This document shows positions 41,082 through 51,177 of a stretch of DNA of 64,000 nt, piece after piece. Both the position numbers and the translations under genes were made by a program. The notes below the pieces were generated by a model. The model did not search any database. It saw only the letters and a list, made by a program, of their open reading frames with translations, and had not been told where the DNA came from. The first letter of the stretch is position 1; each line of letters starts with the position of its first letter. This DNA comes from Notospermus geniculatus (Eukaryota > Nemertea > Pilidiophora > Heteronemertea > Lineidae), in assembly GCA_002633025.1 (NCBI GenBank), contig NMRB01002849.1:4757-68756 (forward strand), in the 5' to 3' direction.

Positions 41082-41228
41082 AGCCGAATTCACCAAGGGT
41101 GATCATCGCGCGGTTAAGACTAAGACGCGTGTACCTTCTTCAAATGCATGGTGGAAGTTTGTGCATTTAGTGAAGTTACACGCGTCTAAGTCTTAATCGC
41201 GTGATGATCACCCTTGGTGAATACGGCC
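41082..41228. mobile_element. 147-bp hairpin element, TTCACCAAGGGTGATC ends
   Basis: GCCGAATTCACCAAGGGTGA, TCATCGCGC, TTAAGACTAAGACGCGTGT mirrors ACACGCGTCTAAGTCTTAAT, CGCGTGATGATCACCCTTGG, TGAATACGGC. A diverged half (GACTTAGACGCGTGTAACTT) is at 42,102. Confidence 0.85.
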
Positions 41229-41235
41229 CATATTG

Positions 41236-41508
41236 TTTTGTAGAGTTTTCCATCAGGGTTGAAGCCAAAGCATTATTGACCCTGGTACAGGTAAGTACGG
41301 AAGAGGCTATCTCAAGCTACTCATGTTCCTCACTTGGATGGGGTCCATTACTTGTCCTTGTAAAGACACAAGGTACAAGGCACCACGGCTTTGCTGTCCC
41401 ATGCGACGGACTGAAGAGTCAGGGATGATTTATCCCAATGGCTAGACTGGTTTCGAACCCGGGACCTGCCGCTTGCTAAGCGGACGTGATAACCACTATG
41501 CTATCAAG
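41236..41508 (-). repeat. SINE-C copy, near full length
   Basis: TTTTCCATCAGGGTTGAAGC to the head GTTTCGAACCCGGGACCTGC, CGCTTGCTAAGCGGACGTGA, TAACCACTATGCTATCAAGC. Directly follows the preceding hairpin element. Confidence 0.88.
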
Positions 41509-42164
41509 CCGCTGAGGCAGGGTGAGGGTATTTATTACCCACAAAAGGGAGCCAGGGAAAAGGTAATTAGGTACAAAATGACAAAGAGTTACCCCTTCAC
41601 GATGCTGCGAAAAATTCACCCGCACCATAGCATGCTAATCGAATCTACATGTAAGTGCGTTCTATTGTATGTCCATCACAGCCAATATGCTTCGGACAAT
41701 TCGTCGTTCCGTCCTCTACAGACCATCCCAAATCCGCCTTTTACAACCAACCGGTATTGTCTAAAATCTTTTCACAAATTCAGGCGTTGATTTTATGACG
41801 AAATAAAAACGCCAATTTGGATTATAGGCATAAATATCGCGAAGTTTAAATCATGATATCGACGGAGATTTTGACACGGTACTCACTGGGTGTGAATTCT
41901 TGGTCCATAAAAAAAATTTAAGGGGAACAATACAATTTAAGTTTGCTTAAAATGCTAAGTGGACCCTACCTCGACAATTTGCATCTGGTCCGTAGCGCGA
42001 GGGGCCGTACCGCCAAGAAATTAACATATTTTAAACACCAACACCTCATTTTGTCACGAACCGTAGCAAATACAGTGGGCCCTATTCAAATAGGGTGTTC
42101 AAGACTTAGACGCGTGTAACTTCGTCAAATACCACTTTGAGCTCGTTTTTGACAACAGTTAGTC
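41509..42164. other. No recognisable feature
   Basis: Only the TAGACGCGTGTAAC fragment near 42,108 relates to a known element in the window. Confidence 0.4.
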
Positions 42165-42335
42165 AGTAGCGCTTCCCACTGTCAGGTAGTCTCAAAGCGC
42201 TTCACATTATTACCCTAATCTCTCCCTAACCTTTTTTTTGAGAACTCAAGGAGCAGCTCATTCAGCGCATCACTTGATCCTTTCAGACCAGTTGAAAGTA
42301 CAAAGTGACGGCTAGGCCGGGGATCGGTTGACCGA
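42165..42335 (-). repeat. SINE-B copy
   Basis: Tail units (GCGCTTCCCACTGTCAGGTA, GTCTCAAAGCGC), CACATTATTACCCTAATCTC, TCAAGGAGCAGCTCATTCAG, CGCATCACTTGATCC, TTTCAGACCAGTTGAAAG. The CCAGAAACCTTTCTGG hairpin is degraded to CCTAACCTTTTTTTTG. Confidence 0.82.
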
Positions 42336-42534
42336 GCAAATCCGGCCACAGCGGAACATGTCCGCAACGTTTATCGTGCCGTCTCTGATACGTTCATCTC
42401 GCGTTCTATCGTTACAACGTGGCCGGACGTTATCTGACGAGATGTCAGGCGCTGATCGTCACAGCAGTGAGAACACCCGTCACTGGGCGGCGCTGTGTCA
42501 GCTGCAGCCCCTTTTTCTACTGTCAGTCGGCGCC

Positions 42535-42622
42535 TGTTCTGTGCCGTCGCAAGTTCGACCTGACATCAGCATAACGCTGATCGCAGGTCGACCTTGCGAT
42601 GGCACAGAACAGGCGGCGACTA
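42535..42622. mobile_element. 88-bp hairpin, part of a larger repeat
   Basis: AGTCGGCGCCTGTTCTGTGC, CGTCGCAAG pairs with CTTGCGATGGCACAGAACAG, GCGGCGACT; loop side TCGACCTG/CAGGTCGA. A diverged piece of the same sequence lies at 42,915-42,970. The 147-codon frame spanning it (42,328-42,771) is palindrome-driven. Confidence 0.6.
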
Positions 42623-43072
42623 TTCCGGATCACTTTGCGCCTGCGCCACGACCGCGTGGAACAAATCAGTCGCCGATATGGTGTGACATGACTGCAGCTC
42701 CGTCTCACCTGCGACGATCTTCATCAGTCGCGGACCAAAAAGATCACGAATCGCAAGAGTTCAGCTTTTGAGCCACGACGAATCATGAACCCATTCGCAG
42801 TCGACCTGACTCGAGTTACGATTCCCTGCCCGCAGATGACGCCTGTTCCACGATGAGGGCACACAATTTCACCTTTGTGACCTGAACACAATTTCTTCAC
42901 TTGATGCCGACTGTTCCGTCGCGTCGCAGCGCAGGTAATCGTAGGTGCGACCTGACATTAGCATAAAACCTCTAACATGCGGTTTCAGCCCATGAGGGCT
43001 TCAGACAAATCATTTGTCCCTTTTTGTGGCAACTTTATTGTGGGATGATTTTGGAGAACAAAACATCATCAT

Positions 43073-43611
43073 TTACGGTGGCCCATAGAGCTCATTGATG
43101 AAAAATATTTACATTTGCAATTTTTTTTTCAATTCGATAATTTTTTTCTTGGGGTTTGTAAAATTTTCAGAAGTTCCCACCGCGGTGATAATGTTTCCAC
43201 CGCGGTGGAAACATTCCCACCGCGGTGGAAATCATTTTCACCGCGGTGAGAATGTTCCCACCGCGGTGGAAACATTATCACCGCGGTGGGAAGTTCTCAC
43301 CGCGGTGAAAACGTTTCCACCGCGGTGGAAACATTCCCACCGCGGTGGAAACATTCTCACCGCGGTGAAAATGATTTCCACCGCGGTGGAAACATTATCA
43401 CCGCGGTGGGAATGTTTCCACCGCGGTGGAAACATTCCCACCGCGGTGGAAATCATTTTCACCGCGGTGGTAATATTATCACCGCGGTGGAAATATTATC
43501 ACCGCGGTGGGAACTTCTGAAAATTTTACAAACCCCAAGAAAAATTATCGAATTGAAAAAAAATTGCAAATGTAAATATTTTTCATCAATGAGCTCTATG
43601 GGCCACCGTAA
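43073..43611. mobile_element. TIR element enclosing a CCGCGG palindrome array
   Basis: Flanked by TA (43,074; 43,609). Each arm is about 105 bp: CGGTGGCCCATAGAGCTCAT, TGATGAAAAATATTTACATT, TGCAATTTTT, TCAATTCGATAATTTTT, CTTGGGGTTTGTAAAATTTT, CAGAAGTTCCCA; the other arm matches except for indels in T-runs. Between them lies the array described next. All open frames here, on both strands, are array shadows (HRGGN/PPRWK-like). No other copy is seen in the window. Confidence 0.93.
43180..43507. repeat. 17 x CCACCGCGGTGG-type palindromes, 20-bp period
   Basis: CCGCGG starts at 43,180, 200, 220, 241, 261, 281, 300, 320, 340, 360, 381, 401, 421, 441, 462, 482 and 502. Spacers are 13-15 bp, always TG...CA, drawn from a small set used in both orientations (TGGAAACATTCCCA three times and once inverted; TGGAAATCATTTTCA twice and once inverted; TGGAAACATTATCA twice). 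Thus units have been inverted as well as duplicated. Confidence 0.95.
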
Positions 43612-44958
43612 TCATTGACGATTTTCATTGTTTTTATTGAAAAGCATATTTGTTGTTGAGTTTGGTCAAAATATAAAGGGCCCCCGCATCTCTGGTCAAA
43701 AGAGAAAGGGTCAGGTACCGGCCACCCTTCAGGGCACAAAGATGTGTCGCACCTGTGGGGTTTGTGATTCATGACACAGTGTCATAAAAAGGGTTCAATA
43801 TGTTATAAGGGTCTTGTTTTACAAAGGGATGATGATGGATGGTTAACCCCCCGTTGGTTTTGATAACGGTTTGGTGTATAAAGGGACCCGAATTGCGGTC
43901 TTGAACTTTCATTTAACATTCATTATTATGTTAATTACATGTAGTCGAAAGTTTATCACATAATTGGGACACGACGAGGGCGAATGGGGAGCCGCAGAAC
44001 TAACGTCACGACGTGGCGCTGCGAGCGGTGTGACCGAAGTTTATTTTTTCTAACGTTATTTCCATTTATTTCTGCCGTGAAAATAAACCATTTGCGTTGG
44101 TCGCCCGACAGTAAAACTACATCACGAAAGTGATCGCCAGACGGAGGAAATTGTACCAAAAATTCACAAAGGGCAACTGGCCTGATTTAAAATGAATAAC
44201 TTGAATGACCATTGCTCCAAACAGACGTTCTGAGGACATCTGAGAAGCTTGGCCAATTTTCCGTTTTGTAAGGATGAAAAAGTTGTTTGTAAATGACCAA
44301 TGGGTGTTTGGACTATATACAATTTGAATAACAGGAGTGACCAGTGGCACTATGTCAAAAGTGCATCAGGGTTATATGATACGGCAGCCTGGCCGCCTGG
44401 TTTGTTGGAATTTAAAAGCTATTTAGATATGGCTACTGACAGAACTATGACTGCAATTCGACATCTGAACGGAGATATTTCAAATGAAAAGCAACTGGAA
44501 TCTATACTATTGTGATTTGAAATAAAGGACTTTATGATAAAGGCTGTTTTGTCAGCTTCCATCAGATGAAAAATAAGTCACGTCTGTTTTGACGGATGGA
44601 CGCGGTCACTTTCCCTTTCACAAACTAGGTGGTCATTTTGTCCCTTGTTTGTCCCTTTTGACAAGGGGAGTTTAGAAGATGACCAGGGGGTAAAGGGTCA
44701 GTTTGCTTTCTATATGATTGTAGTATCGGTTTTCGTGTTAATGATGCTGGGGCCGCCATCGGTATTTGCCTCCGAACCAAAACATCTGGACGGCTAAATG
44801 ATTCGAGTGAATTGGAATGAAATGTTTGGGCTGGGTTGTCAAATTTTCCCAGGATATGGACTTTCGCCAGGATCTGGACGTGCGACCGGTGCCTATCAAG
44901 GCGTCCGAAATTGAATAAAAGTCCCTCTGAAATAAGTTCAGTTGTTTTGATCGACGGA
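43612..44958. other. No recognisable feature
   Basis: A 71-codon frame (44,300-44,515) followed by AATAAA at 44,521 has no recognisable product. No repeats recognised. Confidence 0.4.
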
Positions 44959-45040
44959 TCTGTATTCGATTTTTCCGTCAGGGCCGAAACCGAAGCATTA
45001 TTGGCCCTGGTAAATATGAAAGAGGCCATCTTAAGCTACT
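44959..45040 (-). repeat. SINE-C 3' fragment
   Basis: GATTTTTCCGTCAGGGCCGA to GAGGCCATCTTAAGCTACTC; ends abruptly. Confidence 0.8.
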
Positions 45041-45068
45041 CGGAGACCTGTATAGACCTTAAACAGCA

Positions 45069-45194
45069 TAGAGAGTTTCAGATTCGCAACATATAGGTAT
45101 ACGTATTGCTCAAAACGTACAGGGCGATCTATGCAATGCAAAACGTACGTGGACGCGTAAGTATACGGATAATTTATTGATCGAAACCTCTCTA
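45069..45194. mobile_element. TAGAGAG TIR element, related to MITE-3
   Basis: TAGAGAGTTTCAGATTCGCA at the left and GATCGAAACCTCTCTA at the right; interior TATACGTATTGC and AAGTATACGGATA recall MITE-3. Short arms, diverged. Confidence 0.55.
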
Positions 45195-45249
45195 TACCAC
45201 GCAAATATTAACTTGGGAAGTGGTTTAGAACGGTTTGTCCCGGCAAAAA

Positions 45250-45397
45250 TAGGGAACTTTAGAAACCAAACGACAAACGTAAACTTTACGACAACGTTAT
45301 TTTTCATACTATACATTAAGCAGATTTTGCATTTTCGGTAAAAAATAACGTTGTCGTTAACGTTAACGTTTATTGTTTTGATTTCTAAACCTCCGTA
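45250..45397 (+). mobile_element. MITE-2 copy 7
   Basis: TAGGGAACTTTAGAAACCAA to TTTGATTTCTAAACCTCCGTA; palindromic arms AACGTTATTTTT / AAAAATAACGTT. Confidence 0.85.
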
Positions 45398-46341
45398 ATG
45401 ACCGTGTTGGTTGTGTTCTTTGATTAGGACAGCCTAAACCTCTCCCTACCGACCTCTCCGACCGTGATTGTAAAAGCTCACCCGTTCCAGGTCCAGTTCA
45501 CCAAATCCACAGGCGGCTGAAAATCATCGGCTGAATTACTTGCAATTTATGGCTATCAAGTAAAACCAGCCTCAACAAAGACCGAAATATTCGACACGCC
45601 TTTTGTTCCCGGGTTGATAAAAAACATGGAAGGGAAATGTGAAAAAAGGTGACCATATGAAAGACCGGCGGGTGACCAAAAAGACCAGGTTTATTTAACA
45701 TAACATCATATTATCGGCCGTTGTTACACCTTTGTTTTGTTCCGGCATCACCGGGGTGCCGTCACAGGGCCAGATTTTATGCCAACCCGTCAATTAGCCA
45801 TGTCATTTTGACGTCATAAAAACATAATTGCGTAATTGAATAATAAGAACAGTTGTTTTTCTTTTGTTATTTTGGGTGATTTATTCGTCTTTTCCATTTT
45901 TTGCGTCCGTTTTGAGGTTAAGTTTCAACGCTGATGACAAATTGTTTGACTTTTAACTCTGGGTATTGAATTCCCTACTGCGCAGGCGCCCCACCGCGGT
46001 AGACAAAATGGCGGGGATACCGAATTTCCACAGTGGGTCGTCAGCTTCTAATCAGTGGGCGATCCCGGGGCTATAATGGTGTTTAATGATATACCTATGG
46101 CCTAAACGCTGGCCGAATTATGGCCATCAGATCACTTGACAGAGACCAGTGGGGTCGAGGGACTGGGCCCCTTGGTCTGAGAGTCGGTTTATGGTTACCT
46201 GTGCACCAGAGCGTATAAGGTGGTTATTAGATGGGCAGTGCCGAGCCTGTCTCCAGTGGGGTCGCGGTTTCGATTTCTTTTTGCTGTTAAACAGGACAAA
46301 TGACTTGATTGACTCGGGTAAGAACCTTTGACCCAGACTTT
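45398..46341. other. No repeat recognised; small promoter-like patch
   Basis: At 45,978-46,020 TGCGCAGGCGCCCC (NRF1-like), CCGCGG and AAAATGGCGGGG (YY1-like) cluster. No exon recognised. Confidence 0.3.
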
Positions 46342-46343
46342 TA

Positions 46344-46594
46344 AAGCCCCTCTGTATTGAATTTTACGGTATTTTCAAAGTGTTAGGAGAATGCAGGTAA
46401 AGGTCTCATAGCCTCGTGAAGGTCCCCAAAATACTTGACTGATACGTACTTCAAAGAATCAAGGCCTAGTTTTCAGCACACATTGAAAAAACTGCAGGCA
46501 GAGCTCTAATGTATTCAGATAGAGCATAGTACATTTTACTCTACACTAACGTCGGAGGACGTAAGCACTTTCTGAATTCAATACAGTGTTGCTT
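46344..46594 (-). mobile_element. MITE-1 copy 5 (251 bp)
   Basis: AAGCCCCTCTGTATTGAATT to AATTCAATACAGTGTTGCTT, TA at both flanks. Complete. Confidence 0.9.
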
Positions 46595-46639
46595 TAAATC
46601 CTGGATTTTTACGGAACTAAAAAAAAACACCGAAATATT

Positions 46640-46875
46640 TCATAGCTGGAGTGGCGCAGTGACAAAATAGTTACTGACATGCCTGACACCGGCATACATC
46701 GTGGATTCGATCCCATGTCATATTTTCGGCTTTACGTGTTAAAGCTGAACTGCATGAACAAAAGGCTCGAATCTCCACTTTTTGTTCAGCTTTAAAGAGG
46801 GCATACGATTTTGTCGGGTCTCCGGTTTCCTCCTTCAGATCAAAAATACCATACATTAGTTGGTGCTCAGCTACA
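46640..46875 (+). repeat. SINE-D-related copy
   Basis: Head AGCTGGAGTGGCGCAGTGAC with B box TGGATTCGATCCC; body contains GTCGGGTCTCCGGTTTCCTC and ACATTAGTTGGTGCTCAGC, resembling SINE-D, plus a facing pair AAAGCTGAACTGCATGAACA / TTTTTGTTCAGCTTT. Confidence 0.55.
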
Positions 46876-47295
46876 AACATATGAAAATATTGCTAAAAAT
46901 TTAAAAAGACTCGAAACATTAAATTCTGAACGTCATAAATTCTCCGGAGATTGAGCGACGTCCGAGGATTCCCGAGCGGATAAAATGATTATCAGAAATT
47001 TCTCCCCCTCCATCCTTTGTCCACATCCCCTAACTAATCAGCTCCCATCGCGATCATTTCCCGGTGTCCCGGATCGGATTTCTTCCCGATCCGCCTTTTC
47101 TTTTGACCCGGTTGATCTCCCGCCAGGTAATTTCCCGCCATTGTTTCTAATCAAACTAGTTAACACCGCTGAAGCCCGCGGTGCGGAGGCTGGATGAGTC
47201 TAAATGAGGAGTTTTAACATCCTTTTGTTAAGTGGACATCAGGTTGAAGAACAGGTTAGTTACTGCCGTGCGATTTCTTGAAGTAGGTGCTTAAA

Positions 47296-47483
47296 TAGGG
47301 AGGTTCAGATACGGTACGTCAACGCAAACGAGTTCAAAATCGTGTCATGAGTCATTCTCAGAAATCGAATTCATTAACTTGACGCTTTCCTGCGATGAGA
47401 TGACAACATGATTTGATGACGTTGTACACAAAGAAAATACGTTCGTTTCGTTCACGTTACTGCGGCCGATCTAAACCTCCCTA
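47296..47483. mobile_element. 188-bp element with TAGGGAGGTT ends
   Basis: TAGGGAGGTTCAGATACGGT and the inverse GCGGCCGATCTAAACCTCCC, TA. The interior is unrelated to MITE-2/-3, so only the termini are shared. Confidence 0.65.
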
Positions 47484-47609
47484 ATAAAAACACACTTTAA
47501 AAGAACCTCCTTTAACGGACACCTCTATATCAAGTACATGTACACCAAAATTCAGTCCAGTTTCATTGGACTTTAGGTGAGGCCTATTACACACTGTGAC
47601 ACATAGATG

Positions 47610-47903
47610 TAACATCAGGCACTGTTTCTGTATGCCAGTGTTTCCCCTTATTGTTTGTGAAACGCTGGCAGATAGATCGACACGTTTCTCTGTGTGTCCC
47701 CTATTGTCAAGTCGCTGTCAAATCCTATCAGAATCGCCTTTTTTTCGAGAAAAAGTCACCATTTAACCACATTTGGTATTTTATCCACCCAAAATCAAAA
47801 TTCCCCACTTTCCAGGTTTCCAGGTTTCCAACTTTCCGGAAACTACAGTCAATACAATACGAGGGGAACACTCACAGATGGGGAACATTCAAAAACGTTA
47901 CAC
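47610..47903. mobile_element. MITE-8 copy, long form
   Basis: ATGTAACATCAGGCACTGTT, CCAGTGTTTCCCC to GGGGAACACTCACAGATGGG, GAACATTCAAAAACGTTACA. Central 47,725-47,850 is extra compared with other copies. Confidence 0.6.
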
Positions 47904-47905
47904 TG

Positions 47906-48421
47906 CACTGTTAGAAATATCCTTACTAAATTTACAGAAAAGTGCCTGCAGCAGAGTTTCAGGCTTTTTCTTTATTTCTACTGTTGAAAGTTAAAAGTAC
48001 AGAAAATTGTAAGATAACAACTGTATTGGAAAATTGATTTACAGATAAACTGTAAACAAATGTTACACTGTAACTTCCATTTACAACATGTATTACAAAG
48101 GCGCAAGCGATCTCTAACAAACATCCTGGGATTACCGAATCTGTGAAAAAATATTAGTCCTGTAAAATGACAGGAAGTCCTGTAAAATGATAGGAAGTGC
48201 AGTATATCAACAGTACAGCCCGTAAATTTATGGTTAAAATTAAGAAGCTACCGTTAAACTACAGAAGCTCCGTCATTTTACAGAAGTACTTGTCAATATA
48301 TCACGACACCCGTTATTCAACAGAAATATCTGTTTAACAAGAGATTTTTTTCAGTATCTATGAATTACAGCACGATTCTGTAAAATATTTTCTGTAAAAT
48401 CTTCTGTTTTTTCTAACAGTG
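47906..48421. mobile_element. 516-bp CACTG-ended element with TTTACAG repeats
   Basis: CACTGTTAGAAA at the left is inverted at the right (TTTCTAACAGTG). The interior has at least eight TTTACAG/CTGTAAA motifs in both orientations, dense near the ends, with local palindromes such as CCTGTAAAATGACAGG. CACTG-type termini plus subterminal repeats point to a non-autonomous EnSpm/CACTA-like element. No convincing 3-bp target duplication. Confidence 0.65.
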
Positions 48422-48600
48422 TGGGGTCCAGCTTCTCCTGTTGGTGATGGTCGGCATTGCTGACCACACAGCAGGCCGTTGATATCTTCGAATCAAAATC
48501 CTGACACTGACGCTTTTGATATGATAATGTTGGAGGAGCTAGATCCCAGTGGCAAAGCCAGGACTCTGTGACCGAACAACTGCGATTTTGGTGTATCACT
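48422..48600 (-). repeat. Repeat of unknown type, copy 2
   Basis: Inverse of 21,440-21,660 (GTCCAGCTTCTCCTGTTGGT, TTGATATCTTCGAATCAAAA, TTTTGATATGATAATGTTGG). The CACTG element lies directly at its border. Confidence 0.65.
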
Positions 48601-49194
48601 CCCACGGCGAACACGGACCCCTTAATAAGATGTGAAGGGGTTAAGTTTATCTAACACGTTCTCACCGTTTTGACCCTGTCAAACAACCACCCCTGGACCC
48701 TGCTGTGTCCTCAGCTGTGACCCCTGATCCCCTGCCAACGCTGGCCAGCGTCCTAACACACAGAAAGGGACGCACTATCAAAGATTTTAATATCCGCCTA
48801 CATCATAATGCCGAATTCTGGATATTATAAATTCTACTTAAGAATTATTTCAATGTCTTCTTTATTCCTATTTGAATGGTCAGCGTTGACCATTAAATGA
48901 CCCAGCGTCCCGGCACAGGCCACAGGTGCGGCACTTGAGCCGTCCTTGACCTCTGACCTCTGACCTTGAAGTAGTGGTCGCCTACGCCAATAGAAATAAT
49001 GATCCACTAGGATTTGTCCAAGAGGGACAAATTGAACTCTATACAATTGCACATAAAACGGGCCTCCAATCCGGGGGGGGGGGGTTTACAAAATATCCCT
49101 GCTCAAATCGTGTTCAAATTCGCGTCGCAGTGAAAACTTCGCTTTTTACATCTGAGTTGCGGGTTCGATTCCCCTACATGCTGACTTTCTGACT
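48601..49194. other. No recognisable feature
   Basis: Contains a G11 run (about 49,074) and a B-box-like GGGTTCGATTCCCC (49,160) lacking the rest of a tRNA. Confidence 0.4.
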
Positions 49195-49467
49195 GGAGCC
49201 TTGATAGCCAAGTATGACATCCGCTTAGCAAGTGGCAGGTCCCGGGTTCGAATCCAGCCTGGGCCATATGGGATTTAACTATCTCTGGCTATTCATGTCC
49301 GTGGCATGTGACAGTAAGCCGTGGTGCCCTGTACCTTGTGCCTTCGCGAGGGCAAGTAAAATACACCATCCAAGTGAGGAACATGAGTTGCTTGAGATGG
49401 CCTCTTCCATACTTACCAGGGCCAATAAAGCTACGGCACTGACGGAAAAATCTAATACTAACACCAC
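49195..49467 (+). repeat. SINE-C copy, full length
   Basis: Head GGAGCCTTGATAGCCAAGTA, CGCTTAGCAAGTGGCAGG, perfect B box, body, end CTACGGCACTGACGGAAAAA. The A box is damaged (deletion of GTGGTTATC). Target duplication not found. Confidence 0.9.
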
Positions 49468-49470
49468 CGC

Positions 49471-49528
49471 CACCCCAACACTGCCACCGCCACCGCCGCC
49501 GCCGACACCACCACCTCCCACGAACCAA
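49471..49528 (+). repeat. CCA/CCG simple repeat
   Basis: Runs of CCACCG and CCGCCG immediately downstream of the SINE-C tail; translated it gives a proline-rich frame that is not a gene. Nothing recognised in 49,529-50,017. Confidence 0.75.
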
Positions 49529-50122
49529 AAAACCAAAGACTCCCGCAGACATCCACTGGAAAGCTCCCATCGGAATTCCCACCTCGGATAACAATCAACC
49601 GCCTCTCCTAGTGCAAGGTGACGCCAACAAAATCACACGTAATTCGACCCCTTAAAACCGACAGGAAGAAAGGGTACAGCGGGAAAAACGATTGATGAGT
49701 GATTTCCACCGTCTCTGCAACCTTAAACCCTTGTCTCCTCTTACAGAACATGCAAATGATTGACAGTTAATCGACCACATGTGACCCACCAATTAAATTA
49801 ATGCCAGTGATCGCATTTCTATATTTTGTGTTCGTGGGGTGCCGGCTCATCCGAGTGTTAGAAAGTTGATATCTACTTTTTGTAGTTTGAGATTGTGTTT
49901 TATGTTAAGTGCCGCATCTAAACGTAGGACTCGGGTTTAGTAATTCTAAGTCCCTTAAAGGCAGCTCAGCGTATTGACTACTGATTTCACACGTTGATTC
50001 GCGTTTTGTTCCAATACAGAAGAGGCCATATCAAGCTACTCATGTTCCTCACTTGGATGGGGTCTTTAACTTGCCCTTGTAAATGCACAAGGTACATACA
50101 CTCCTTGCGCAGTGTCTTCACC

Positions 50123-50362
50123 CAGTGTGGTGATTCAAACACAAAATTATTTTATTCGTACGCGAAGTCGTTGATGCATAACTAATGGTGCTTGTCGCAT
50201 TTGCAGTTCATCTGGTAAATGGAAGGGGTGGCGGGTGATTACGAAATAAGCTGTCACCCCTTCTATTTGCCGAAACAACTGCAAAAATAGTCAACACGAT
50301 TAGTTATGCATGAGTAAAATCGCGTACGAATAAAATAATTTTGTGTTTGAATCACCACACTG
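50123..50362. mobile_element. 240-bp TIR element, CAGTGTGGTGATTC ends (nested)
   Basis: CAGTGTGGTGATTCAAACAC, AAAATTATTTTATTCGTACG, CG mirrored by CGCGTACGAATAAAATAATT, TTGTGTTTGAATCACCACAC, TG. The terminal CAGTG recalls hAT elements; an 8-bp duplication is not evident. Confidence 0.85.
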
Positions 50363-50456
50363 ATACCTGTCGTTCACAGACACTGCTTTCAATAGCCAGA
50401 TTCGCGCCGATTTACCGCATGATGGCAGCACCAATCAGCGGCCAATCAGCGCCGGT

Positions 50457-50617
50457 GTAACGTTTTTGAGCGTTCCCCATCTGCGAGTGTTCCCCTCCTA
50501 TTGTCTGACGGAATAAGCCGCAACTCGACAATAGAGGACACACAGAGAAACGTGTCGATCTATCTGCCAGTGTTTCCAGAACAATAGTGGGGACACACGG
50601 AAACACTGAAAAACTTT
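50457..50617. mobile_element. MITE-8 copy (nested, complete)
   Basis: GGTGTAACGTTTTTGAGCGT, TCCCCATCTGCGAGTGTTCC to CCAGTGTTTCC, GGAAACACTGAAAAACTTTA, CACC. The clearest complete copy of the family, about 160 bp. Confidence 0.75.
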
Positions 50618-51177
50618 ACACCTGTGTTCCTCCGTGTTTCGGCCTGCTGTTTGCTTGATCAATCAATATAAAAACAGAATAATCTCATAGAGCACCGATA
50701 TTCACATCTTTAGCGATGTTTCAAAACAAAAAAGGCACGAGCTAAACACTGAAAAGTGCAGAGTGACACTGCATCATGCTGGACACCGGGGGCAGCCATT
50801 GCTGTTGTAGACTAGCCGTGCTGCGTCATAGTGCAACAGTCCCATATAAAATACTTTAGGACGAGTGACCAGTCTGCCGCGGTTGTCAAGGACGCTGACC
50901 GCGAACCAATCAGAAAATGTTTCATGTATTTCGTAGTTACGCTAAACGCCCTCTAGTGGTAAATCGGCGGGAATCTGGCTATTGTAAGCAGTGTCTGTGA
51001 ACGATGAGTGAGAAGCAAGGCGTGTAAAGGAAGAAGGCACCACGGCTCATTGTCCCATGTGATAGACGTGAAGAGCCAGGGATGATTAATCCCATATGGC
51101 CCATGATTGAACCCGGTATCTCCCGCTTGCTAAGGAGACGTGATGACCACTAGGCTACGAAGGCTCCTCAAACTCAG

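Larger units (their letters stand above)
50099..51030. mobile_element. TIR element in SINE-C, itself invaded twice
   Basis: The main arms pair as TCGTTCACAGACACTGCTTT, CAATAGCCAGATTCGCGCCG, ATTTACC (50,370-50,416) with GGTAAATCGGCGGGAATCTG, GCTATTGTAAGCAGTGTCTG, TGAACGA (50,958-51,004). Outer ends ACACTCCTTGC / GCAAGGCGTGT complete the arms. Left arm and centre each hold another element. Confidence 0.75.
50018..51177 (-). repeat. SINE-C copy split by about 935 bp of nested elements
   Basis: AGAAGAGGCCATATCAAGCT to TGCACAAGGTAC (50,018-50,098), continuing at AAGGCACCACGGCTCATTGT (51,034) to the head AACCCGGTATCTCCCGCTTG, CTAGGCTACGAAGGCTCC. The 3' end block is missing on the left. Confidence 0.88.

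Noticed and set aside
42328-42771. 147-codon plus-strand frame as a protein
   Set aside because: It runs through an 88-bp perfect-type hairpin that also opens the opposite strand; composition explains it.
43180-43507. CRISPR-like regularly spaced repeats
   Set aside because: Eukaryotic context, 6-12 bp palindromes with 13-15 bp recurring spacers, enclosed by transposon inverted repeats. Not a CRISPR array.
43095-43618. Long overlapping frames with repeated HRGGN/PPRWK-like peptides on both strands
   Set aside because: They are produced by the 20-bp palindromic array read in different frames; no start context, splice sites or domain, and both strands are equally open.
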